Shown: piece after piece, positions 5,005-11,689 of the stretch | Layout: each line of letters begins with the position of its first letter | Numbering within the stretch: the stretch's first letter is position 1 | NCBI GenBank assembly: GCA_016210495.1 | Contig: JACQUC010000192.1 | Location: forward strand, 1-12,980 | Direction: 5' to 3' | Source: Chloroflexota bacterium | GTDB taxonomy: Bacteria; Chloroflexota; FW602-bin22; JACPRP01 | Length of the DNA: 12,980 bases | The notes under the pieces: model-generated | The model's database searches: none | What the model was told of the DNA's origin: nothing | The model's input: only the letters and a program-made list of their open reading frames with translations | Translations under genes and position numbers: made by a program

Positions 5005-6855
5005 AGCGCCGTCGGTGGCCAGGCTCAGGTACCAATCGCCCTCTCGCAGCATCAAGCGTCGCTCTACCAGGTCGTCCAGGCGCCGGCGCAAACTGGCATC
5101 CCCCGAGTAAAGCGCGCCCCTGAGCCGGCTGATTTCTTGCGCCAGCGAATCGAACTGCCGCCTGGTATCGCACGCGAGATAGGCCGCGGTCACCTCTTCT
5201 TCCAGCACGGCCAGGGGGCTGGCGGCGCAGGGGCGCGTGTCGTAGATCACGATCTTCCCGCCCTCGTCTCGCTCGAAAGCCAGCATCGGCGGCTCGCCCT
5301 GGCTCCATGCCTGCCGCCAGAGTTCCACCTCACGACGCAGAGGCTCCAAATGTATCCGCACAGCGTCTTTGCCTGCAAAGTCAACTTCGAAGAAGTACGC
5401 GAGCGGGTTCAAGTCCTCTTGGTCAAAAGGATAAATTGTGTGATATGCGCCGAAGACTCGAAGGCGCCCCAAGGTCCAGCCCTTGTTCTGCTCGAAGAGA
5501 GGGCTGTAGCGCTCTAACATCACGGGCGAGAGCTGGAGGGGCGGTGTCAAGTGGGTTATCGAGGGAATGAGGGCAGCTATCCGGTCATAGGCTTCGGTCT
5601 TCTCCCCCGGGAACGCGTATAGGATGTTCCAGTAGACGTGCAGGCCGTACTCCCGCGCCCATTTGAGAAGCTGGACGTTCTGCAGGAGCGTGGTGCCCTT
5701 GCGCATGTAGGCCAGCGTTTCCGTGTCCAGGCTCTCGATGCCCGAGAAAAACGTGCGCACGCCGGCGGACGCCAGCATCCGCACCTGCTCCCGGTTGAGG
5801 TTGGCCTTGGTCTCGAGGCCCAAGCCGTCCAGACCTCCCCACCCGGAAAGCGCCGGCAACAAGGTCTTGAAGAATCCCATGTCCAGAATGACGTCGGTGA
5901 GCATCACCTTGTGTACTCCATAGCGCATCACAAGGGCCCTGATCTCCGCCTCGGCGCGCTCGGGGCTCTTGCGGCGATAGCGCATGGCCGCGTGGTTGAA
6001 GCCGCAGAAGAGGCATTGAGACTTCTGGCCCCACCAGCAGCCCCGGGAAAGCTCGACGGGGATGAAGGCGAAGGGCAGCGTTTCTGGCGCCCATTTTCGC
6101 ACCGCGACGAAGTAGTCGTCGAAATCGGGATAGGGCAGGCTCTCGGGCTCGGCCATTTGCCCGGGGCCGTTGTTGATGATCCGACCTTCGCTGCGATAAG
6201 CCATCCCCGGAATACCAGCCAGCGACTCTCCTGCAAACCATCGGGCGACTGCGGTGGGAAACGAAGTGTCTGCCTCGCCCATGAACACCCAGTCGACGAA
6301 CGGAAAAAGCCGCAGCGTCGCCTCGCCCATCACGCCGTCGCAATTGGCTCCCCCGAACACGATTAGCTTGTCTGGCCAGCGTTCCTTGATCCGACGCGCC
6401 AGCGCCAGGGAGGCCACGTGCTGGTTGAAGTTCGAGGTGAAGCCGACGATGCTGTATTCGTCCCAGTTGATCGTGTCCAGGCATTCCTGGATAAACCCTG
6501 CCGCCTGCGATTGCAGCGAGCCAAGGCTGTCGAAGAGCGACTCGGGGGGAATATCTGACACGGGCGGCGGCCACACGATCGCCGCGCCCAGGCCGTCGCG
6601 GCGTGCTCTACTCGACATAAGGAATTCCTGCTCGAACAGCTCTCCCACAAAAGGCCATTCGCCGATCACGACGTAATCGCGGGCTACGTCGTAGGCTTCC
6701 GGGCGATCGACACGGGAGTAGAAGGCGACGTTCAGGTAGCTGACGTCGCACGGCACCCCTTCCTTTTCGACAAGCGGCTTTAGAAGACTCAGCGCCGGAG
6801 AAGGACAGCCGATGGGCGTAAACGGCATATTCACCAGCAGTACCCGTTGCATCAT
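4987..6855 (-). CDS. B12-binding radical SAM RiPP-maturation enzyme (C-methyltransferase type)
   Basis: A 622-residue cytoplasmic enzyme. Residues about 130-240 form a cobalamin-binding-like domain (IVGFTSNFNQH, FGGANCDGVMGEATL, FMGEAD). The radical SAM domain begins at ELSRGCWWG and has the unusual cluster motif Cys273-x7-Cys281-x2-Cys284, the hallmark of the family annotated as ribosomal peptide maturation radical SAM protein 1 (TIGR03975, from memory). Other family-like features are LTDVILDMGFF (319-329), SGIESLD and YWNILYAFPGE (408-418). Members are thought to C-methylate unactivated carbons in RiPP cores. The chosen start is ATG 6855, with AGGAG 8 bases upstream; it overlaps the nitroreductase stop as ATGA. 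GTG at 6873 is less likely. The likely substrate is the peptide encoded next downstream. Confidence 0.9.
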   Translation of the reverse strand: MMQRVLLVNMPFTPIGCPSPALSLLKPLVEKEGVPCDVSYLNVAFYSRVDRPEAYDVARDYVVIGEWPFVGELFEQEFLMSSRARRDGLGAAIVWPPPVSDIPPESLFDSLGSLQSQAAGFIQECLDTINWDEYSIVGFTSNFNQHVASLALARRIKERWPDKLIVFGGANCDGVMGEATLRLFPFVDWVFMGEADTSFPTAVARWFAGESLAGIPGMAYRSEGRIINNGPGQMAEPESLPYPDFDDYFVAVRKWAPETLPFAFIPVELSRGCWWGQKSQCLFCGFNHAAMRYRRKSPERAEAEIRALVMRYGVHKVMLTDVILDMGFFKTLLPALSGWGGLDGLGLETKANLNREQVRMLASAGVRTFFSGIESLDTETLAYMRKGTTLLQNVQLLKWAREYGLHVYWNILYAFPGEKTEAYDRIAALIPSITHLTPPLQLSPVMLERYSPLFEQNKGWTLGRLRVFGAYHTIYPFDQEDLNPLAYFFEVDFAGKDAVRIHLEPLRREVELWRQAWSQGEPPMLAFERDEGGKIVIYDTRPCAASPLAVLEEEVTAAYLACDTRRQFDSLAQEISRLRGALYSGDASLRRRLDDLVERRLMLREGDWYLSLATDGAVRTGT

Positions 6856-7388
6856 GACCACTTCTCCTGACACACCAACTCGCTAAGGTCCTTTCTGGGC
6901 CGCGCCTCCGGCCACCTCTCGGCATAGCCCAGCGGCGTGATGCCCACCACCCTGATGTGGCTGGGAATCTCGAGGAGCTGCTTGACTCTCTCCTCGTCGA
7001 ACACCCCGACGAAGCAGGTGCCCAGGCCAAGGGATGTGGCCGCCAGCATGATGTGGTCCAGCACGATGCCCACGTCGACCAGGTAGTACTCCTTGCCATA
7101 CATTACGCCAGACAACCGGGGGTCGCCGCATACGACGAGGACGATGGGCGCGGCGATGAGGCTCTTGCGCGCCGGATTGGCGGGGTACTCGGACTCCGGC
7201 ACATTGCTCAGCTCGGAAAGGGCCTGGCGGGTCTCATGGTTGCGGACCACGACAACTTTCCAGCACTGCTTGTTGGCCCAGGTCGGCGCGAGGCGGGCGG
7301 CCTCCAGCACCTGCACTAGCTTTTCCTCCTCCACGGGTTGGTCAGTGTACCTGCGGATAGCCCGCCGCCGTTGCATCACGCTTAACAT
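6852..7388 (-). CDS. Nitroreductase-family flavoprotein
   Basis: A 178-residue FMN-dependent oxidoreductase-like protein. The N-terminal RRRAIRRYTDQPV and APTWANKQCW (about 34-43) correspond to the phosphate-binding and ring-contacting FMN segments of the family. VDVGIVLDHIMLAATSLGLGTCFVG (about 98-122) is the central helix and the loop GLGTCFVG. VVGITPLGYAER is the usual C-terminal FMN contact. Length is normal. The start ATG at 7388 has AGGGG 5 bases upstream. The stop overlaps the radical SAM start by 4 bases, so the two are probably made together. It may oxidise or reduce the peptide or support the radical SAM enzyme's cofactor; neither can be read from the sequence. A housekeeping enoate or quinone reductase is the alternative. 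Confidence 0.9.
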   Translation of the reverse strand: MLSVMQRRRAIRRYTDQPVEEEKLVQVLEAARLAPTWANKQCWKVVVVRNHETRQALSELSNVPESEYPANPARKSLIAAPIVLVVCGDPRLSGVMYGKEYYLVDVGIVLDHIMLAATSLGLGTCFVGVFDEERVKQLLEIPSHIRVVGITPLGYAERWPEARPRKDLSELVCQEKWS

Positions 7389-7411
7389 CTCTTCCCCTAG
7401 ATTCCTAGCCA

Positions 7412-7437
7412 GCGTAGGGGCGCGGTCTCCGCGCCCT
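7412..7437. repeat. Dispersed GC-rich hairpin, identical to the left-edge repeat
   Basis: Twenty-six bases match positions 52-77 exactly, including the 8-bp stem GGGCGCGG (7418-7425), loop TCT and CCGCGCCC (7429-7436). It fills most of the 70-bp gap between the cysteine synthase stop and the nitroreductase start, and could shape message stability between them. Confidence 0.85.
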
Positions 7438-7458
7438 CCCGAGTCACGCCTAACACCT

Positions 7459-8391
7459 CTACCACCAGATCTTTCCGTCGATATACCGCGACATTTCCTT
7501 ATGTTCTGCGGTCCATAGCCGCGTGCTCAGGTATTTCCAGCCGCCGTCGGCGAACAGCACGACGATATTGCCTGATTCCATCTTTTCGGCCACGCGCAAA
7601 GCGCAGTGCAGCACAGCGCCGGACGAGACGCCGCCAAAAATGCCCTCCCGCCTGGTCAGCTCTCGGGTAGCCAGAAAGGCCTCCCGGCTGGCCACCACCA
7701 TCTTTCCATTGAGGAGTTGCATATCGAGAATAGGCGAGATGAAGCCGTCCTCCAGACTGCGCAGCCCCTGCACCAACTCGTCGGCGTGAGGCTCGACCGC
7801 GATGATCCTGGTCTCCGGGTTAGCTTCTTTCAGGCGCCGCCCTACGCCCATCAGCGTGCCCGCGGTACCCATCCCGGCGACGAAGACGTCGACGAGGGGC
7901 AGGTCTCGCAGGATTTCCACGCCGGTGGTCTCGTAGTGGGCCTGGGGATTGGCCTGGCTGGCGAACTGTCCCAGCAGGAAATGGCCGGGCTCCTGCGCCA
8001 TCCTGTTGGCCAGCTCTATCGCTCCGTTGGTACCCAGCCGTGCGTCCGACCAGACAACTTCCGCGCCGTAAAGCGCCAGCAGTTGCTTTATCTCGAGGCC
8101 GACGTTTTCCGACACCGCCAGCCTGACGCGATAGCCTTTCCGACGCCCGACCATGGCCAGGGCAATGCCTGTGTTGCCCGTCGTGGCCTCCACGATGGTC
8201 ATGCTCGGAGCGAGCACGCCACTCGCCTCGGCCTGTTCGATGATGTGTTTGACGATTCTGTCCTTGACGCTGCCGGTAGGGTTGCTCCCTTCCAGCTTGG
8301 CGAAGATCCTGACCTCTGGCCTGGGACTCATGCGCCGCAGTTCCACCAGCGGCGTGTTCCCAATGGCATCCAGAACGTCTTTGCCCCTCAT
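7459..8391 (-). CDS. cysM: Cysteine synthase, CysM type (PLP-dependent)
   Basis: A 310-residue PLP enzyme of the OASS/CysM family. The cofactor lysine lies in LEGSNPTGSVKDR; TTGNTG is the substrate-binding loop (usually TSGNTG); GMGTAGTLMG binds the phosphate; GGVSSGA follows. The C-terminal ADGGWKYLSTRLW and the end IDGKIWW resemble actinobacterial CysM (for example M. tuberculosis), which uses O-phosphoserine and a thiocarboxylated carrier protein; no carrier gene is visible here. I chose ATG 8391, which has GAGGTG closely upstream, over GTG 8397, which lies inside that site. It is the first gene of the minus-strand series. It may supply cysteine generally, or sulfur for the peptide pathway (inference). 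It is separated from the nitroreductase gene by a repeat, so membership of the cluster is uncertain. Confidence 0.93.
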   Translation of the reverse strand: MRGKDVLDAIGNTPLVELRRMSPRPEVRIFAKLEGSNPTGSVKDRIVKHIIEQAEASGVLAPSMTIVEATTGNTGIALAMVGRRKGYRVRLAVSENVGLEIKQLLALYGAEVVWSDARLGTNGAIELANRMAQEPGHFLLGQFASQANPQAHYETTGVEILRDLPLVDVFVAGMGTAGTLMGVGRRLKEANPETRIIAVEPHADELVQGLRSLEDGFISPILDMQLLNGKMVVASREAFLATRELTRREGIFGGVSSGAVLHCALRVAEKMESGNIVVLFADGGWKYLSTRLWTAEHKEMSRYIDGKIWW

Positions 8392-8425
8392 CCCCACCTC
8401 AAGGCCGGCACATCTGACGCCCGCA

Positions 8426-8455
8426 ATTATTGCACAGTTCGGTAGGAAAAATCAA
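8426..8455 (-). promoter_or_regulatory. Probable promoter of the cysteine synthase gene
   Basis: On the minus strand TTGATT (8450-8455, 4 of 6) lies 18 bp from AATAAT (8426-8431, 5 of 6). The start of transcription near 8419 gives a leader of about 28 nt. No other good pair lies between here and the gene. Confidence 0.5.
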
Positions 8456-8491
8456 CGAGTGGATGCGCCTCCGCGCACGGGAGCAGCACCC

Positions 8492-8513
8492 ATGGTGAAC
8501 CTAGGTTCACCAT
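8492..8513. promoter_or_regulatory. Perfect 22-bp palindrome between divergent promoters
   Basis: The half-site ATGGTGAACCT is followed directly by its exact reverse complement, with no spacer. Its centre (8502.5) lies about 48-50 bp from the outer edges of both opposed -35 boxes (8455 and 8552), so one bound dimer could act on both genes. I do not recognise the motif. Confidence 0.7.
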
Positions 8514-8551
8514 AAGATAAAACCAATTTGCAATATATAGAAAGCAGATAC

Positions 8552-8580
8552 TTGACAAAGCGAGTGTCCTATGATACTAT
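8552..8580 (+). promoter_or_regulatory. Strong sigma-70 promoter for the zinc-ribbon gene
   Basis: A consensus -35 TTGACA (8552-8557) and TACTAT (8575-8580, 5 of 6) are spaced by 17 bp. Predicted transcription start is near 8587, about 38 nt before the ATG at 8625. It is the best promoter match in the window. Confidence 0.8.
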
Positions 8581-8624
8581 AGGGACGAGCAGAGCAGTGG
8601 CTATTTGCTAGAGGGAGGGGCCAA

Positions 8625-8900
8625 ATGAAGGTCATAGCGGATGTCAAATGCTATCATTGTGGCTTCATCTCAGGACAGTTAGTGGGTGATGACGCGGACC
8701 CCGTGAAGGCCGATGTCTTTCGGCCTGCGGCTGGATATTCCCGGCCCATGCCCCGAGCCGGCGAAGCCCTGCGATGCGGGCGTTGTGGCGGCCCGGTATA
8801 CCTCGAGGACGTGCGACCTTACCGCGAGCGTCCCGTGGAGCCGATAACGACCCGGCGCCGACGCCCTTGGACCAGAAGACAACTGGCCAAGGCTAGCTGA
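8625..8900 (+). CDS. Small zinc-ribbon-like protein of unknown function
   Basis: A 91-residue protein with two CxxC knuckles, Cys9-Cys12 (CYHC) and Cys51-Cys54 (CGRC), which together could bind one zinc ion in a rubredoxin-like ribbon. The segment between them (about 20-48) is polar and Pro-rich, and the C-terminal 25 residues are strongly basic (RRRRPWTRRQLAKAS), suggesting contact with nucleic acid or ribosome. GAGGGAGGGG lies about 5 bases upstream of the ATG. It is driven by the strong promoter at 8552-8580, and the universal stress protein gene follows 105 bp downstream on the same strand. I do not recognise a named family. Confidence 0.82.
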   Translation: MKVIADVKCYHCGFISGQLVGDDADPVKADVFRPAAGYSRPMPRAGEALRCGRCGGPVYLEDVRPYRERPVEPITTRRRRPWTRRQLAKAS

Positions 8901-9005
8901 TACCGGGTGGGGATGAAGTCGTTGATTGCACAGGCCGGCCTTAGCGGTCCACCTTAACCCCGACGGGTAGTGGGGGCCAGCGAAAGGCCAGAGAGGAATA
9001 AAGAC

Positions 9006-9443
9006 ATGTATAACAGGATTCTAGTCGCTCTAGATGGGACTCAACTCTCGGAATCCGTTCTCTCTCACGTGGAAGACCTTGCTAGCAGAGAGAACTCCGA
9101 GGTTATTCTTTTCACGGTTATGCCCGAGCCTAAGCCGGTCGTCGTCGAGGGTAGAATGGTGATGACGGCCGACCAGGAATGGGAGAGGGAAAAACTCGAT
9201 GCGGAGCAGTACCTGACAAAGCTGGAGTGGCGGCTTCGCTCCAAGGGTATTCGCGTCACCACGGCGGCCACCTTCGGCGACCCCGCCAAAGAGATTGCCG
9301 ATTATGCCAGGAGGCGGGACGTGGATCTCATCGCTATGGCCACGCACGGACGTTCGGGCCTCGATCGGCTCATCCACGGTAGCGTTTCCAGCGCTGTCAT
9401 GCGGATGGTGCCCACGCCACTGCTGTTGATGAAAGCCGCATAG
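9006..9443 (+). CDS. Universal stress protein, UspA family
   Basis: A 145-residue single-domain cytoplasmic USP. It opens with NRILVALDGTQLSES, the usual first strand and ATP loop, and ends with DLIAMATHGRSGLDRLIHGSVSSAVMR, the phosphate loop in the form A-x2-G-x9-G-S (the first Gly of the ATP-binding type is Ala, as in many USPs). Length is typical. I chose ATG 9006, with AGAGAGGA 8 bases upstream, over GTG 8970, which would add a 12-residue polar tail. It may share a transcript with the zinc-ribbon gene. The specific stress it serves cannot be told. Confidence 0.95.
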   Translation: MYNRILVALDGTQLSESVLSHVEDLASRENSEVILFTVMPEPKPVVVEGRMVMTADQEWEREKLDAEQYLTKLEWRLRSKGIRVTTAATFGDPAKEIADYARRRDVDLIAMATHGRSGLDRLIHGSVSSAVMRMVPTPLLLMKAA

Positions 9444-9701
9444 CCGACAGGGGTTATCTCTCGCGCTTGCGGCACCCTTCTGTGAAGGGCAGGCTTCTTG
9501 AGCGGGTGGACCGGCTGGGTTGGGGCAGGGTGCTCAAGGACCTGCTCGGGGGTGGGGCTTAGTGTAAACATCTCGGCGGTTGTCCCCCGTCTGCGGCGCT
9601 GGAGAGTGATGGACGGATAGGTGGGGTTGATGTGGTGGAGTGTGGATTTCTGTCCGTAGCTCCAGCGTCGCAGCCCGGGTTCGGCAAAGGCTACTGAAAA
9701 A
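9444..9701. other. Convergent intergenic region with hairpins, no gene seen
   Basis: Lies between the stop of the universal stress protein gene and the end of the transporter operon. A perfect 6-bp hairpin with 3-nt loop (CCCTTC 9475-9480, GAAGGG 9484-9489) sits 31 bp past the stress-protein stop, but no T-run follows, so a terminator is only possible. A larger inverted repeat pairs 9591-9604 with 9660-9673 (13 of 14) around a 55-nt loop with a minor GGAC/GTCC pairing; it could be a structured RNA or a decayed mobile-element end. No credible reading frame is present. Confidence 0.6.
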
Positions 9702-10178
9702 TCAGCCACCCAACCAATCAAGAACTAAGCCGCGGTACAGGCCGATTCTAAGCGCCAGGTCAAAGACGCTGTATAGCAGGGCAACGGTCAGGATGGCAGT
9801 TGCTACACCCGCTACCCACGTTGCACCGTGTCTCCTCATATAGGCTACGATCATCAGAGGAATCGCGATGACGAAGCCAAGCAGGTAAATACCCAGAACA
9901 AAACCGATTACCCACGCATAGGATACGAGGTATGCGCGCAGGCTGACACGCGCGATGCTTCCCTCCGTGAGCTCGTCTTCCGGAACGGATGCCCCTGACT
10001 TTCGCCGGTGCATAAGTGCGCTCGACAATTCCACAATTGCCAGCAAGAAGACAACCGTGCCAATCACAACGGGCAACAGTTTTGCTTCTAGGCTAGCTTC
10101 TCGGAGCGATACGATTGTCATTGCCAGCATCGCTATCGCAATTGCGATGGCGAGGTAAACCCTGCCGCTCAGTTCCAC
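9702..10178 (-). CDS. tctB: Tripartite tricarboxylate transporter, small membrane subunit TctB
   Basis: A 158-residue protein with about four membrane helices (about 6-24, 35-54, 86-110 and 128-150) and a polar loop at about 57-78, the normal shape of the poorly conserved TctB subunit. It is called by shape, size and position after tctA. The GTG start at 10178 overlaps the end of tctA by 10 bp; AGGGAGG and AAGGAGG lie upstream inside tctA. It is thought to assist the TctA channel in sodium- or proton-coupled uptake. Confidence 0.88.
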   Translation of the reverse strand: MELSGRVYLAIAIAIAMLAMTIVSLREASLEAKLLPVVIGTVVFLLAIVELSSALMHRRKSGASVPEDELTEGSIARVSLRAYLVSYAWVIGFVLGIYLLGFVIAIPLMIVAYMRRHGATWVAGVATAILTVALLYSVFDLALRIGLYRGLVLDWLGG

Positions 10179-11683
10179 GCCTCCTTGGCCTCCCTGGACC
10201 GGCCCCTGAAGTAACGCGCCAGTCCGTCCTTTATCGGACTGTAGCCAACGACGCCGAAGAAGATCAGGATTAGAATCAAGCTGAGGGGTCTGATGAAAAA
10301 CAGCGGGCCCCCCACCGCGAGCGAAATGTAAAGATACTTTTCGAAGAGGCTCCCCAAAACGAAACCCAGCAGCAGGGCCGGTCTGTTGTAGCCAAACTCT
10401 TTCATTGCCAGGCCCAGAGCTCCAATGACCAAAACCACAAGTATGTCGGCGAAGTCCTTCCGCGAAGCATAAGCACCGACGAGCGTTGCGGCAAGGACGA
10501 GAGGAACCAATACCCGACTTGGAATGAGCGCGATCTTAGCCATCCGCGAAGCCAGTGCAAAGCAAATGCCTCCGCCTAGCAGATTAGCCACTATGATGAT
10601 AAGCAAGAGGGTTAGCGACAGGTCCAGATTCTTGGTGATCATTTCGGGTCCCGGTATTATGCCCAACACCAGAAATGCCCCCAGAAAGAAGGCGCCATCT
10701 GCGCTTCCTGGTATGCCGAGGGCCATAGTTGTCAACAGCGCGCCTGCTTCTTTCGCGTTGTTGGCGCTCTCTGGGGCAATAATCCCCTCCACGCAACCGG
10801 TACCGAACTTCTCCGGTGTCTTTGAGGTCTGCTTGGCGTGGCCGTAGGCAATAAAGATGGCCGAAGCGGAGCCGATGCCCGGCACGAGCCCGATGACGTA
10901 GCCGATGGCGGAAGAGCGCAACCAGAGCCACCAGTGGCGGTAGACGTCTTTCGCCCCCTCCCACACACCTCCTGCATCCGCGAAAACCTGTACACGTGCT
11001 ATGGTACCCCCTCTGGCGGCCAGAGCCACCATTTCTGGTATGGCGAACAGCCCCAGGGCCATAGCGGCCAGCGGTAGGCCATCGTAAAGATACAGCATGT
11101 CGAAGGTAAAGCGCGGGACGCCGCTCCTCGCGTGAAGCCCAATCAGGGCAATTGCCAGACCCAACCCTCCGCTCATCAGTCCTCTCACCATCGCGCCTTT
11201 GCCCAGAGTGGCAACGAAGGCAAGCCCAAGCAAAACCAGGAACACCATATCCGGTGAGGTGATGGCCATAACCATGGGCAGTATCAGAGGGACCATAAGC
11301 AGGGCAAAGATCACTGTGACTGCGCCGCCCGCCGTCGAGCTCATTAGCGCGGCCCCCAGCGCTCGACCTGCCTCCCCCTTTTGGGACATCGGGTACCCGT
11401 CGACGACGGTGGCCGCGTTGGAGCTGGTCCCCGGTACGTTAAGGAGAATAGCAGATATCGAGCCGCCCGTGTACGAAACCGAAACCAGCGCAACCATAAG
11501 AGGCAGGGCCTCGTGGGGCGACATCACGAAAACGAAGGGGAGCGCCAGAGCCAGCCCGGTTATGCCCGACAGGCCCGGAATAACACCCAGCGTGAGCCCC
11601 ACGACAACCCCAAAGGTCATAAACAGCCAGAGCTGAGGATTACCGAAGCTCAGCAGAGCCTGGCCGAAAGCTTCCAGCACCAT
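10169..11683 (-). CDS. tctA: Tripartite tricarboxylate transporter, large permease subunit TctA
   Basis: A 504-residue integral membrane protein, the ion-coupled translocation subunit. It shows the family's two internal repeats: GVIPGLSGITGLALALP (about 33-49) with LNVPGTSSNAATVVDGYPMS, and later GLVPGIGSASAIFIAYGHAK with APESANNAKEAGALLTTMALGIPGS. About twelve hydrophobic segments span the chain, and length is typical. The ATG at 11683 lies 6 bp after the tctC stop, without a strong ribosome site, so coupling to tctC is likely. Substrate cannot be read from this subunit; it depends on TctC. Confidence 0.96.
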   Translation of the reverse strand: MVLEAFGQALLSFGNPQLWLFMTFGVVVGLTLGVIPGLSGITGLALALPFVFVMSPHEALPLMVALVSVSYTGGSISAILLNVPGTSSNAATVVDGYPMSQKGEAGRALGAALMSSTAGGAVTVIFALLMVPLILPMVMAITSPDMVFLVLLGLAFVATLGKGAMVRGLMSGGLGLAIALIGLHARSGVPRFTFDMLYLYDGLPLAAMALGLFAIPEMVALAARGGTIARVQVFADAGGVWEGAKDVYRHWWLWLRSSAIGYVIGLVPGIGSASAIFIAYGHAKQTSKTPEKFGTGCVEGIIAPESANNAKEAGALLTTMALGIPGSADGAFFLGAFLVLGIIPGPEMITKNLDLSLTLLLIIIVANLLGGGICFALASRMAKIALIPSRVLVPLVLAATLVGAYASRKDFADILVVLVIGALGLAMKEFGYNRPALLLGFVLGSLFEKYLYISLAVGGPLFFIRPLSLILILIFFGVVGYSPIKDGLARYFRGRSREAKEAWN

Positions 11684-11689
11684 CGTCCA

